Assembly: GCA_947494195.1 (NCBI GenBank) | Contig: CANLUC010000002.1 | Coordinates: forward strand, 62,001 to 126,000 | Direction: 5' to 3' | Origin: an uncultured Nesterenkonia sp. | GTDB lineage: Bacteria > Actinomycetota > Actinomycetes > Actinomycetales > Micrococcaceae | Length of the DNA stretch: 64,000 nt | Shown here: one piece after another, positions 55,124 to 64,000 of the stretch | Layout: every line of letters begins with the position of its first letter | Numbering within the stretch: the first letter of the stretch is position 1 | Notes under the pieces: generated by a model | The model's database searches: none | Told to the model about the DNA's origin: nothing | Seen by the model: only the letters and a program-made list of their open reading frames with translations | Made by a program: the position numbers and the translations under genes

Positions 55124-56284
55124 TCACCAGCTGAGCTGGGTTCCGCCGACGCGGTCGGCTTCGATCTTCTCTTGGTATCCGGACTCGGCGAAGGCGCGCA
55201 TCGGCTGCGCTGGCAGGCCGCGGGTCTCGCGCCAGTCGGCTAGGTCGGCCCGGACGTCGGTGTAGAAGGCATCCATGAAGACCTCATGAGCTCCAAGCAC
55301 GTCGCCAGCTTCCTGGGCGGCCTTGAGCGCCTCACGATCGATCATCAGTGCACGCGCGGTCATCTCCTGTACGTTGAGCACGCTGCGGATCTGCCCGGGG
55401 ATCTTCTTCTCGATGTTGTGGCACTGGTCGAGCATGAAGGCCACATCCGACTCGGGCCCATAGCCGCCGCCGCGGATCACCTCGAACATGATGCGGAACA
55501 GCTGGAACGGGTCCGCGGAGCCGACGATCAGGTCATCATCGGCGTAGAACCGAGAGTTGAAATCGAAGGAGCCGAGCTTTCCTGCGCGCAGGAGCTGCGC
55601 GACGATGAACTCCACGTTGGTGCTGGGCGCGTGGTGGCCGGTGTCCAGGCAGACCGTGGCGTTCTCGCCGAGGGCCTGCACATGACCCAGTGCGGTGCCC
55701 CAGTCGGGGACGTCCATGTGATAGAACGCCGGTTCGAAGATCTTGTACTCCAGCACCAGCCGCTGATCGTCGGCGATCTGCGCGTAGATCGCGGCGAGGG
55801 ACTCCGCCAGCCAGTCCTGGCGGGCCCGGATGTCAGCCTGCCCAGGGTAGTTGGACCCGTCGGCGAGCCAGATCTTGAGGTCTCGGGAACCGGTCTCGCC
55901 CATCACCCGGATGCACTCCAGGTGGTGGTCGATGGCCTTCTGTCGGACTGCGGGATCGTGGTGGGTGAGCCCGCCGAGCTTATAGTCGTCGTCCTGGAAG
56001 GTGTTGGAGTTGATGGTCCCGATCGCGATGCCCTGGTCTTCGGCGTAGCGGCGCAGCGCCGCGTAGTCCTCCACCTTGTCCCAGGGGATGTGCAGAGCCA
56101 CCTTGGGGGCCAGACCCGTGAAGCGATGCACGGTCGCCGCGTCGGCGATCTTCTCCTCCACGGAGCGCGGGGTGCCCGCTGCGCCGAAGACCTTGAAGCG
56201 GGTGCCCGAGTTCCCGTAGGCCCAGGAGGGCACCTCGATGGCCTGGTGCTCCAGCTGGTGGGAGATCTGGTCAAAGGTTGGCAT
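55124..56284 (-). CDS. rhaI: L-rhamnose isomerase
   Basis: A 386-residue TIM-barrel isomerase of the rhizobial/actinobacterial type. Metal-binding candidates lie in LEYKIFEPAFYHMD (about 179-192), CLDTGHHAP (about 213-221) and FDFNSRFYADDD (about 240-251). It interconverts L-rhamnose and L-rhamnulose with Mn2+. It is six bases after rhaM and 11 before the aldolase gene. Confidence 0.92.
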   Translation of the reverse strand: MPTFDQISHQLEHQAIEVPSWAYGNSGTRFKVFGAAGTPRSVEEKIADAATVHRFTGLAPKVALHIPWDKVEDYAALRRYAEDQGIAIGTINSNTFQDDDYKLGGLTHHDPAVRQKAIDHHLECIRVMGETGSRDLKIWLADGSNYPGQADIRARQDWLAESLAAIYAQIADDQRLVLEYKIFEPAFYHMDVPDWGTALGHVQALGENATVCLDTGHHAPSTNVEFIVAQLLRAGKLGSFDFNSRFYADDDLIVGSADPFQLFRIMFEVIRGGGYGPESDVAFMLDQCHNIEKKIPGQIRSVLNVQEMTARALMIDREALKAAQEAGDVLGAHEVFMDAFYTDVRADLADWRETRGLPAQPMRAFAESGYQEKIEADRVGGTQLSW

Positions 56285-56290
56285 GATTCC

Positions 56291-56659
56291 TCAGTTCTGC
56301 GGTGTATGAGTGGTCGAGGGTTCGACGGCGGCCAGCTGGTCCTCCAGGTGGAAGACCTCCTGGAGCTCCACGAATCCGGTGTCGGGCCGAGCGCCCTCCA
56401 GGTCGACGAAGAACTCGCCCATCTGTTCCTGCCACGTGGCGTTGATCGGCTCGGCGTCCATGGCTTCCTGAGCCTGTTCCAGAGAGTCGACTTCGACGTA
56501 GCCGATCAGGAGCCCGTCCTGACGCAGGAACAGCGAATAGTTGTTCCAACCTGAGCGCTTCAGTGCCCGGAGCATCTCGGGCCAGACGGCGCGGTGTCTC
56601 TCCGTGTATTCCTGGAGGCGGTCAGGCTTCACCTGAAGCTGGAAACAGACTCGTTGCAC
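56291..56659 (-). CDS. rhaM: L-rhamnose mutarotase
   Basis: A protein of 122 residues from the GTG at 56659, with GAGAGGA upstream. ERHRAVWPEM (about 20-29) carries the catalytic His, and ELQEVFHLED at about 92-101 is the usual C-terminal strand. It interconverts alpha and beta anomers. A tail of about 20 residues follows that E. coli RhaM lacks. A hairpin separates it from rhaS. Confidence 0.9.
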   Translation of the reverse strand: MQRVCFQLQVKPDRLQEYTERHRAVWPEMLRALKRSGWNNYSLFLRQDGLLIGYVEVDSLEQAQEAMDAEPINATWQEQMGEFFVDLEGARPDTGFVELQEVFHLEDQLAAVEPSTTHTPQN

Positions 56660-56700
56660 TGGGGTCCTCTCGGCCGTTCGGGCCAGCGTCGGGTGGTGTG

Positions 56701-56731
56701 CCCGGGGCGGAGCATGGTGCCCCGCCCCGGG
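56701..56731 (-). other. Intercistronic hairpin after rhaS
   Basis: Arms CCCGGGGCGG (56701-56710) and CCGCCCCGGG (56722-56731). It lies just downstream of the substrate-binding protein gene and before rhaM. Stem-loops here often protect the binding-protein message and limit read-through, keeping RhaS more abundant than its partners. Confidence 0.6.
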
Positions 56732-56744
56732 GATTGCCTTCGGA

Positions 56745-57785
56745 TCAGAAGTCGAAGTCGCCGATGTTCTCGGAGTCGAAGACGAACGGGTCGCCCAGGA
56801 CGACCTCACCATCGGCGCCGACCGTGTATTCGCCGAGTCGACCGGCTTCAAAGGTGTCGCCCTCCTCGCCGGCGATGTCACCGGACGCCACGGCCCTTGC
56901 AGCGAATGCGGCGAGGTAGCCCAGGTCCTTCGGGTTCCACAGCGCGAAGGCTTCCACGGTCCCGTCTTCGACGTACTCACGCATCTGGTTCGGGGTGCCG
57001 AGACCCGTCACCGCAACCTCGCCGGCGTAGTCAGAGTCTGAGATGTAGCGTGCCGCAGCCGCGATGCCCACTGTGGTGGGTGAGACGATGGCGTCCAGAT
57101 CAGAGTGGGTCTGCAGCAGCGCCGCAGTCTGGTCGAAGGAGCGCTGGTCGTCGTCGTCGCCGTAAACGGTGTCGACCACCTCGATGTCCGGGTAGTCCGC
57201 CGCGAGCTCCTCCTCCATGAGTTCGATCCACAGGTTCTGGTTCGTGGCGTTCGCCGAGGCGGAGAGGATGGCGATCTCTCCCTCCCCGTCGGTCTGCTCC
57301 GCCACCAGCTCGACCTGGGCGCTGGCGATGCCCTCGGCCGTGGCCTGGTTCACGAAGAGGTCGCGGCATTCGGCGTCGGTATCCGAGTCGAAGGTGACCA
57401 CGGCGACGTCGACATCACGTGCTTCATTCAAGGCGCCACAGATTGCGCTGGGATCGTTGGCGGAGAGGACGAGTGCATTCTCGCCCTGCTGGGCGGCGGT
57501 ATTGATGTACTCGACCTGACCGTCTGGTGTGGCCTCCTGCGGGCCGACCTCGGAATATGTGCCGCCGAATTCCTCAACGGCCTCCTCTCCGCCGGCATTG
57601 GAGGTCTCGAAGTAGGGGTTGCCCAGGTTCTTCGGCAGGAAGGTCACGCTCAGTGCCTCTCCGCCTGAATCGCCTTCGCCTGAGTCGGCTTCTCCGGAGT
57701 CGCCGCCGCAGGAGGTCAGCGCGAGTGCTCCGACCGCGAAGACTGCCAGTGCTGGGATGGAACGCTTATGTGCTGTGGTGCGCAT
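56745..57785 (-). CDS. rhaS: Rhamnose ABC transporter substrate-binding lipoprotein
   Basis: A protein of 346 residues from the ATG at 57785 (AAAGGA upstream). The signal peptide ends in the lipobox LTSC near residue 22, followed by an acidic Ser/Gly linker. The periplasmic-binding fold follows (SVTFLPKNLGNPYFETS, about 42-58). It catches L-rhamnose outside the membrane and delivers it to RhaP/RhaQ. Confidence 0.92.
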   Translation of the reverse strand: MRTTAHKRSIPALAVFAVGALALTSCGGDSGEADSGEGDSGGEALSVTFLPKNLGNPYFETSNAGGEEAVEEFGGTYSEVGPQEATPDGQVEYINTAAQQGENALVLSANDPSAICGALNEARDVDVAVVTFDSDTDAECRDLFVNQATAEGIASAQVELVAEQTDGEGEIAILSASANATNQNLWIELMEEELAADYPDIEVVDTVYGDDDDQRSFDQTAALLQTHSDLDAIVSPTTVGIAAAARYISDSDYAGEVAVTGLGTPNQMREYVEDGTVEAFALWNPKDLGYLAAFAARAVASGDIAGEEGDTFEAGRLGEYTVGADGEVVLGDPFVFDSENIGDFDF

Positions 57786-57799
57786 GGTGTTTCCTTTCA

Positions 57800-59020
57800 T
57801 CAAGGTGTAGCAGTCGGCTTCGATGCCGAGTCTGCGGGAGCCGATTCTCGGTGTGCTGTTTCTGGTGGTGTTGTCTTGTGCGGTGTTGAGTTCTGCTGTG
57901 CCGGAGCATCCGGCGATTCAGGGGGTTCAGCAGTGGGCGGCGATCCGCCCGGTCTCGAGGAGGGTCCGCTGAGGCGCGCGCGGATCCGCTGGGCGCCTGC
58001 CACCAGGGTGGGGGCCAGGACCGAGATCACGAGCAGCAGGCCGATGATGATGTTGATGACGTTGACCGTCACTCCCTCCAGGCGCAGCGCGGAGGAGAGC
58101 ACCCCGATCAGCAGCGCCCCGGCGAGGACGCCGTGGATGGCGCCGCGGCCACCGAAGATGAGCACTCCGCCCAGCAGGACGGCGGCGATGACCTCGAGTT
58201 CGAGCCCGGTGGCGTTGTCTCCGCGGGAGTTTCCGAAGCGCAGCGTGTAGAAGATGCCGGCCGCGGCGGACACCGAGCCGGTGAGGATGAATGTGGTCAT
58301 CTGTGAGCGGGCCACATTGACGCCGCTGAAACGCGCGGCCTGCTCGTTGTGCCCGATGTCGTAAAGCCCTCGTCCGAAGGGCGTGAAGTGCAGCAGCACC
58401 ACGAAGATCAGGATGAGGATCACCACCGGGATCATGATCGCGGGTATCCGCGACTCACCGACGCTGGAGGTCGCGAGATCTGACCACCCCTGGTCGAAGT
58501 CAGTCAGCGCAGTGGTGCCCAGGAGGCCCACGGCGATCCCCCGGTAGAGCGCTAGGGTGCCGATGGTCACCGCCAGCGATGGCAGTTTCACGTAGGCGAC
58601 GAGGAAGCCGTTGAACATCCCGCAGAGCACCCCCACCAGGATGGCGAGCAGGCCTGAGACGGGGATGCTCAGCCCGACCTGGACATGGAGGATGCCCACG
58701 ATCACGGTGGAGAGTCCCATGGTGCTCGCCACCGACAGGTCGATCTGACCGGTGATGATCACCAGGGTCATGGGCAGCGCGATCATCAGCAGCGGCGCGA
58801 TGTCCATGAGCAGGTACCGCACTGTGAGCGGGCCGGAGAAGTTGTCCACCGAGGTGGTGGCGATGATCCATACCAGGATCAGCAGAGCGATGATGAGGAA
58901 TTCGGCGCTGATGAAGGTGCGGAACCACCAGGGGCGATGGTAGGCGGCGTAGGTGCGGCTCTCGTCTACGGGCCTTTCGGTCGCGGAGGTGCGCGTCTGG
59001 GCGCGAGTTGCAGCGGTCAT
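57800..59020 (-). CDS. rhaQ: Rhamnose ABC transporter permease
   Basis: A 406-residue membrane protein with about ten helices of the monosaccharide-permease (BPD_transp_2) family; GQIDLSVASTMGLST (about 91-105) is typical. The last 60 residues are a Pro/Thr/Ser-rich tail absent from most homologues. It overlaps rhaP by 4 bases and is 14 bases before rhaS. Confidence 0.9.
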   Translation of the reverse strand: MTAATRAQTRTSATERPVDESRTYAAYHRPWWFRTFISAEFLIIALLILVWIIATTSVDNFSGPLTVRYLLMDIAPLLMIALPMTLVIITGQIDLSVASTMGLSTVIVGILHVQVGLSIPVSGLLAILVGVLCGMFNGFLVAYVKLPSLAVTIGTLALYRGIAVGLLGTTALTDFDQGWSDLATSSVGESRIPAIMIPVVILILIFVVLLHFTPFGRGLYDIGHNEQAARFSGVNVARSQMTTFILTGSVSAAAGIFYTLRFGNSRGDNATGLELEVIAAVLLGGVLIFGGRGAIHGVLAGALLIGVLSSALRLEGVTVNVINIIIGLLLVISVLAPTLVAGAQRIRARLSGPSSRPGGSPPTAEPPESPDAPAQQNSTPHKTTPPETAHRESAPADSASKPTATP

Positions 59021-60051
59021 GCCTTGTCCCTCGCTTCTTGCAGCTTGCGGTGTCGTCTCACGGAGAGGTAGCGATCAAGGACGATCGCGCCGATGATCAG
59101 CGCGCCGACCACGGCGCGCTGCCAGAAGTCCGGGATGCCGACGATGGGAAGTGTGCGGTTGATCGTCATCAGAAGAATGGCTCCGAAGGCGGCCCCCCAG
59201 ACGCTGCCCGAGCCTCCGAAGATCGCGACTCCTCCGATCACTGCGGCACCGATGGCCTGGAATTCCCAGCCCAACCCCGCGCTGGCGCTGACCGTGCCGT
59301 AACGTGCCGCGTACATGACACCTGCCAGACCCGCTAGCGCACCTCCGAGGATGAAGGCCGTGATGACCCGCTTGGTGGTGGGCAGGCCGTAGAGCTTGGC
59401 AGCCTCAGGATCGGAACCGATGGCGTACATCTCGCGCCCGCTTCGAGTGGAGGCCAGCCAGTAGCCTGCAACGATCAGCACGAGCACCGCGACGATCGTC
59501 AGCAGCGGGATGCTGACGATCTGCATGGTGCCCAGGCCGAGGAACTCGCGGGGCATGTCAGAAGCGTTGATTCGATCGCTGCCAGCCCACGTCAGCACCG
59601 CTCCTCGGTAGATGTACATAGTGCCCAGGGTGACGACCAGCGCGGGGACCTTGCCGAAAGCCACGAGGGCCCCGTTGATCAGCCCCAGGACTGCACCGAC
59701 CAGAATTCCTAGAAGGACGACCACGATGATGGGGGTACCGGGAAGATCTACGAACAGGCGTCCACTCATATAGGCAGTGATGGCGAGTGTCGAGCCGACG
59801 GAGAGGTCAACGTTGCGGGTGATGATCACCACCGCAGAGCCCACCGCCATGACCATGAGGATCGAGGGGGTGAGCAGAAGGTCCCGCCAGCCTTGACCAC
59901 TGAAGAGGAAGGACTGGTTCATCGCCGTTGCGACAGCGATGATGGCCAGGATCACCAGCACGATGGCTGTTTCGCGGGAGGCCAGGATCGACCGGACTGC
60001 GCGCGTCGTGGCACTCTGCCGATCGTGGCGAGAAAGGGTCTCGGCGCTCAT
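59017..60051 (-). CDS. rhaP: Rhamnose ABC transporter permease
   Basis: A 344-residue permease with about ten helices; TRNVDLSVGSTLAITAYMSG (about 79-98) is the family motif. It pairs with RhaQ. Start and stop overlap its neighbours by 4 bases (ATGA), as expected for a coupled importer. Confidence 0.9.
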   Translation of the reverse strand: MSAETLSRHDRQSATTRAVRSILASRETAIVLVILAIIAVATAMNQSFLFSGQGWRDLLLTPSILMVMAVGSAVVIITRNVDLSVGSTLAITAYMSGRLFVDLPGTPIIVVVLLGILVGAVLGLINGALVAFGKVPALVVTLGTMYIYRGAVLTWAGSDRINASDMPREFLGLGTMQIVSIPLLTIVAVLVLIVAGYWLASTRSGREMYAIGSDPEAAKLYGLPTTKRVITAFILGGALAGLAGVMYAARYGTVSASAGLGWEFQAIGAAVIGGVAIFGGSGSVWGAAFGAILLMTINRTLPIVGIPDFWQRAVVGALIIGAIVLDRYLSVRRHRKLQEARDKA

Positions 60052-61577
60052 GCGGCGGCCTCCTGTCGGTTTTTCTCATGTCTCGCCGTCGCAGCGTGCA
60101 TGACCTTCTCGGCGGTGGCTTCCTCACGGTCCAGCTCCGCGCTGATACGGCCCTCCCCGACGACTAGGATTCGATCGGCCATCCCCATGACCTCGGGAAG
60201 CTCTGAAGAGATCATCAGGATCGCCATGCCCTCGCCAGCTAGCTGGGAGAGCAGACGATGCACCTCGGCTTTGGTTCCGACGTCGATCCCTCGGGTGGGT
60301 TCGTCGATGATCAGCAGACTGGGATCGGTGGCGAGCCACTTGGCGATGGCGACCTTCTGCTGGTTGCCGCCGCTCATCGTGGCGGCATTCATGGACAGCG
60401 CGGATGTCTTGACCTCGAGCCGTCCAGCCCAGGGACCGGCGGCGCGATTCTCTGCCGAGGTGGTGATCAGGCCGAAGCGGGACAGCCGACGTCGGATCGC
60501 AGCCCCGATGTTGCGGGCAAGCGAGGCATCGACGACCAGTCCCTGCTGCCGTCGATCCTCGGGCACCAAGGCCATCCCGGCGCGGATGGCTGCGGAGGGT
60601 TGTCCCTTCGGGACGGGACTTCCGTTGAGCGCGACCGAGCCCGAGTCATAGGAATCGACGCCGAAGATGGCGCGAACGATCTCACTTCGGCCGGCACCGA
60701 CGAGGCCCGCGAGACCGACGATCTCCCCGGCACGAACCGTGAAGCTGATGTCGGCGAAGGTGCCTGCTGACTTCAGGTTCTCCACCGCGAGGACAACCTC
60801 ACCGACTTCGGCCTGGGTCTTCGGGTAGAGGTCTGCGACCTCGCGTCCGACCATCATGGTGACGAGTTCGTCGTTGCTGGTCTCGGCGGTCGGCGTGGTG
60901 GCCACATAGGAGCCGTCGCGCATCACGGTGATGGTGTCGCAGAGGCTGAAGATCTCATCGAAGCGGTGGGAGATGAAGACGATCCCGCGACCCTCGTCGC
61001 GCAGGCTTCGCGCTACGGCAAAGAGCCGCTCGACCTCCACGCCGGAGAGTGCGGCGGTGGGCTCGTCCATGATCAGCAGGTGCGCGTCCAGCGAGATGGC
61101 CTTCGCGATCTCGATGATCTGTTGGTCAGCGATCGAGAGTCCATCGGCTGGACGATTCAGATCCAGGTTCACTCCGAGCCGAGCGAAGATCTCAGCAGCT
61201 TCATCTTGCATCGCCTGCTTGTCGATCCGTCCGCCGCGGGACCTCGGCTGCCGCCCCATGAAGATGTTCTCGGTCACCGAAAGGTCGGGGAAGAGCGTTG
61301 GCTCCTGGTAGATCACCGCGATGCCCGCGTTCTTGGCCTCAGCGGTGGAGCTGAAGGCGGCGTCTGCGCCACGGAAGCGAAAGATGCCGCTGTCACGGCG
61401 ATGCAGACCGGCGACGATCTTGATCAGCGTTGACTTGCCAGCACCGTTCTCCCCGACCAGCGCGTGGATCGACCCGGGATAGACGGTGATGCTGCCGTCA
61501 GCAAGCGCTGTGACGCTGCCGAACGTCTTACGCACACCGGCAAGTTCCAGCACGGGTGTGGAATCGCTGAGCGACAT
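60048..61577 (-). CDS. rhaT: Rhamnose ABC transporter ATP-binding protein
   Basis: A protein of 509 residues from the ATG at 61577 (GGAGG just before). It has two ATPase halves. The first has Walker A GENGAGKST (about 44-52) and Walker B LLIMDEPTAAL. The second has a degenerate loop GLVGAGRSEI and an intact signature and Walker B (MSGGNQQKVAIAKWL; LLIIDEPTRGID). It powers uptake. It is the first gene of the operon. Confidence 0.92.
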   Translation of the reverse strand: MSLSDSTPVLELAGVRKTFGSVTALADGSITVYPGSIHALVGENGAGKSTLIKIVAGLHRRDSGIFRFRGADAAFSSTAEAKNAGIAVIYQEPTLFPDLSVTENIFMGRQPRSRGGRIDKQAMQDEAAEIFARLGVNLDLNRPADGLSIADQQIIEIAKAISLDAHLLIMDEPTAALSGVEVERLFAVARSLRDEGRGIVFISHRFDEIFSLCDTITVMRDGSYVATTPTAETSNDELVTMMVGREVADLYPKTQAEVGEVVLAVENLKSAGTFADISFTVRAGEIVGLAGLVGAGRSEIVRAIFGVDSYDSGSVALNGSPVPKGQPSAAIRAGMALVPEDRRQQGLVVDASLARNIGAAIRRRLSRFGLITTSAENRAAGPWAGRLEVKTSALSMNAATMSGGNQQKVAIAKWLATDPSLLIIDEPTRGIDVGTKAEVHRLLSQLAGEGMAILMISSELPEVMGMADRILVVGEGRISAELDREEATAEKVMHAATARHEKNRQEAAA

Positions 61578-61600
61578 GGGACCTCCAGGGACTGCCAAAA

Positions 61601-61616
61601 TTAAATCGTTTCAATT
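61601..61616. promoter_or_regulatory. LacI-type operator between rhaT and the LacI gene
   Basis: TTAAATCGTTTCAATT has the AA-N-CG-N-TT core used by LacI-family regulators, 24 bases before the rhaT start and 130 before the regulator. It is AT-rich in otherwise GC-rich DNA. Confidence 0.6.
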
Positions 61617-61745
61617 CGTGATCCCGATCATATGACTCGGGTCACATCGTGTCAACACCTGAATGTGGTTCGGGAACAAGGCCATGACCAACAGGCGCAA
61701 TTCCGCGTGGTCCTGGGCCGCGAGGCGAAAGGTATTCTGAGGCCC

Positions 61746-62753
61746 ATGGCAGTGGCGCAGGTGAGGGACGTGGCAGCACGGGCGGGGGTGTCCCCTGCGA
61801 CCGTCTCGAACGCGCTCAACCACCCGGACAAGGTCTCGGAGAAGACCCGACTGCGAGTCCACCGCGCCATCGAGGAACTCGGCTACGTCCGAAACGACGC
61901 TGCGCGCCAGCTGCGACAGCAGCACAACCTGGCTGTGGGGATGATCGTGCTGGATATTGGCAACCCGTTCTTCGCCGACGTCGCCCGCGGCGCGGAGAAC
62001 AACCTCGCCGCTCTTCAGCGTCCGCTGCTGCTCGGGAACTCGAGTCAGAACGCCGAACGGGAACTGACTCAGCTTCGGCTGTTCGAGGAACAACGCGTCG
62101 ACGGCATACTCATCACGCCCGTAGGAGATGTGTTGGGTCGCCTGGCTCAGATCAAGCAGCGCGGAATCGCCGTGGTGATCGTGGACCGTGAAGCGGGGGC
62201 CGACCAGTTCTCCTCGGTGTCCACCAATGACCGGCTGGGAGGGCGACTTGCCGTCCAACACCTCCTGGACCTGGGACGACGTCGCATCTCGGTCATCGGT
62301 GGACCTCAGATGATCCGTCAGGTCGCCCACCGCCATCAGGGCGCCCAAGACGCCGCGGCGGGTGTGGACGGTGCGCAGGTGTCGCTCTTCGACACCGGCA
62401 CGATGGACTCACAGGCAGGGCGGGAGGCGACGCGCGCGGTGCTCGACCTCCCGAGGCACGAACGTCCGGATGCGGTTTTTGCCACCAACGACCTGGTCGC
62501 TCTCGGCGTGCTCCAGGAGCTCTCGCGGTCGGGGGTGAGAGTGCCCGAGGACATCGCGCTGATCGGCTACGACGACATCCAGTTCGCAGCATCGGCAACC
62601 GTGCCCATCAGCTCGATCCGCCAACCGGCTCAGGAGATGGGGGCGCGGGCGGCCAAATTGCTCGTCGCGGCCATCGAAGATCCCTCCTCGGCAGTGGAGC
62701 ACCCGGTGTTCACCCCCGCGCTGGTGGCTCGAGAATCCACTCTGGGTCACTGA
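61746..62753 (+). CDS. LacI-family regulator of rhamnose catabolism
   Basis: A protein of 335 residues from the ATG at 61746. The N-terminal HTH is VRDVAARAGVSPATVSNALN (about 6-25). A periplasmic-binding-like effector domain follows, with VDGILITPVGD and RPDAVFATNDLVALG. It is divergent from the rhamnose operon and would respond to L-rhamnose or a rhamnose intermediate. Confidence 0.92.
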   Translation: MAVAQVRDVAARAGVSPATVSNALNHPDKVSEKTRLRVHRAIEELGYVRNDAARQLRQQHNLAVGMIVLDIGNPFFADVARGAENNLAALQRPLLLGNSSQNAERELTQLRLFEEQRVDGILITPVGDVLGRLAQIKQRGIAVVIVDREAGADQFSSVSTNDRLGGRLAVQHLLDLGRRRISVIGGPQMIRQVAHRHQGAQDAAAGVDGAQVSLFDTGTMDSQAGREATRAVLDLPRHERPDAVFATNDLVALGVLQELSRSGVRVPEDIALIGYDDIQFAASATVPISSIRQPAQEMGARAAKLLVAAIEDPSSAVEHPVFTPALVARESTLGH

Positions 62754-62784
62754 GCCTCCAGGTCACGAGGGCCGGAACGCATAC

Positions 62785-64000
62785 TCAGCCGCCGGACAGG
62801 GTGCGTGAAGGCAGTCCGGAGAGTGCAGCGGCGTGTCCGATCTCGAGTTCCTCGATACGAATCGCATTACCCGTGTCGATCGATGCGTTGCCGGCCAAGC
62901 CCACGGCTACAGCACGCACTCCGTCCGGCCAGCCCGAAGCCCGCCCAAGAACGTCGTCCTGAGGTCCGCGAAACACCTCACGCAACAGATCGTCGTCTGC
63001 GCCCCCGTGCGCACCGACGCCCTCGGGGATTGGAATTTCCACCGCGGAGGCGAAGTGTTTCTGCAGCAGCAGCTTCTCCGAGACTGCTCGAGCACCGTCG
63101 TCGACCACCACATCGGGACGAGCAGAGGGGTCGACCACAACGTACCCAGCTTCATCAAGTGCTACGGCGCCACGCTCCACCACGGTGAGCTCGGCGCGTC
63201 CGGCAGTGCCGTTGACTGTGACGGTGTAACCCTCCCACGGCCCATGTGCCGAGAGCGTATACGCCATCGAGGCACCGCCCTGGTAGTCCACGACAAGGGA
63301 CATGTTGTCCTCGATGGTGATGCCCTCATCGAAGACGTCACGGTCGCGCAGATATCCGTCGTGGTGTTCCTGTTCATAGTAGAGACCCTTGAAAATCGGG
63401 TCGGTGCGCAGGTCGAGGCTGAAGGCGTCGCGTGAAGGAAGATCTGTAGTCCCACGCGCCGGCCGTGCCGCCAGTCCCCGGGCCCGTGCGTTCTCTGCTC
63501 CGTAGAACCTCAGACCCCCGGAGGCATAGACCTTAGTCGGAACGTCATCGAGCCACCAGTTGACCAGGTCGAAGTGATGCGAGGCTTTATGGATCAGCAG
63601 TCCGCCGGACATGTCCTTCTCGCGGTGCCAGCGGCGGAAGTAGTCCGCCCCGTGAGCGGTATCGAGCAGCCATTCGAAGTGCACTGATGTGACCTCGCCT
63701 ATCGCCTGATCCGCGATCAGGCGTTTCAACGCCCAGTTGCGAGGGGAGTAGCGATAGTTGAATGTCACCACCACATTGCGACCAGTACGCTCGACTGCAT
63801 CTCCGATCGCGCGCACTCCCTCCTGACTGATGGTCAGGGGCTTCTCCACTACGACATCGGCCCCCGCGTCCAGGGCCCTGACGATGTAATCCGCGTGAGT
63901 GAAGTCCGGGGTGGTGATGATGACCCGGTCCAGCCTGAACGCTGCGATCGCCGTCTCAAGGTCCGCGGGGTCGAACCGCGCAGGTTCGCCCAGGTCCCTG
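62785..64000 (-). CDS. Gfo/Idh/MocA-family oxidoreductase, 5' end cut off
   Basis: The frame is open from the stop at 62785 to the right edge, so the N-terminal start is outside the window. About 405 residues are visible. They contain the family motif VVVEKPLT (EKP), preceded by TTPDFTHADYI, and a C-terminal alpha/beta domain. A LIHKASHHFDLVNWWL stretch is the dehydrogenase substrate-site helix. It oxidises or reduces a sugar or inositol with NAD(P). It is convergent with the LacI gene. Confidence 0.88.
   Translation of the reverse strand, partial: RDLGEPARFDPADLETAIAAFRLDRVIITTPDFTHADYIVRALDAGADVVVEKPLTISQEGVRAIGDAVERTGRNVVVTFNYRYSPRNWALKRLIADQAIGEVTSVHFEWLLDTAHGADYFRRWHREKDMSGGLLIHKASHHFDLVNWWLDDVPTKVYASGGLRFYGAENARARGLAARPARGTTDLPSRDAFSLDLRTDPIFKGLYYEQEHHDGYLRDRDVFDEGITIEDNMSLVVDYQGGASMAYTLSAHGPWEGYTVTVNGTAGRAELTVVERGAVALDEAGYVVVDPSARPDVVVDDGARAVSEKLLLQKHFASAVEIPIPEGVGAHGGADDDLLREVFRGPQDDVLGRASGWPDGVRAVAVGLAGNASIDTGNAIRIEELEIGHAAALSGLPSRTLSGG

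Overview
The window is high-GC DNA from an actinobacterium. GTG starts, 4-bp stop/start overlaps, divergent lysG/lysE, a CGNR-type zinc-finger protein, a sunset-domain secreted protein and a MadLM-type malonate system point to the order Micrococcales, perhaps Micrococcaceae such as Nesterenkonia or Arthrobacter. That placement is an inference from gene content; no rRNA lies in the window. I saw no tRNA, rRNA, CRISPR array, transposase or integrase. No gene-free stretch exceeds 300 bases; the longest, 37896-38149, holds two operator-like dyads.

Left part (1-25 kb). After a cut-off SDR gene comes a three-gene cluster: family 2 glycosyltransferase, divergent acyl-CoA dehydrogenase, and a PIG-L deacetylase fused to a NodS-like methyltransferase. 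The enzyme set resembles the NodC/NodB/NodS logic and has no function I can name. Then follow an Lrp regulator, a rhodanese, an aldehyde dehydrogenase, a CopC copper operon with a CTACTACAG-type operator, a DHA2 MFS pump with its TetR repressor, a LysG/LysE pair around a 13-bp-arm palindrome, and many single membrane or housekeeping genes (MATE, CPBP protease, HdeD-like, thioesterase).

Middle part (25-50 kb) is catabolic. A HAD/GH65 fusion handles an alpha-glucosyl disaccharide. A malonate operon (a malonyl-CoA decarboxylase/malonyl-CoA synthetase fusion plus MadL and MadM) is divergent from a MatR-like GntR regulator and an IclR regulator. Next is an aromatic island: CaiB-type CoA-transferase, citryl-CoA-lyase-like protein and LigB/LigA extradiol dioxygenase; a divergent amidohydrolase; maleylacetate reductase, VOC ring-cleaving dioxygenase, esterase and DoxX. 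Four copies of the dyad CGGAC-N4-GTCCG lie at the promoters of this island and define a likely regulon. An etfB-etfA-citE-like-acyl-CoA dehydrogenase operon, a sugar-porter MFS and a GNAT follow.

Right part (50-64 kb) is a complete L-rhamnose operon on the minus strand: rhaT, rhaP, rhaQ and rhaS (ABC importer), rhaM mutarotase, rhaI isomerase, rhaEW aldolase/lactaldehyde dehydrogenase, rhaB kinase, then an lldD-type lactate dehydrogenase. It is divergent from a LacI regulator with a LacI-like box between them. L-rhamnose is thereby carried to dihydroxyacetone phosphate and, via L-lactate, to pyruvate. A Gfo/Idh/MocA oxidoreductase runs off the right edge.

A recurring oddity is that several gene ends (lysG, lysE/FAD oxidoreductase, the GH65 fusion, iclR/ligA) carry short tandem duplications that copy the stop codon.
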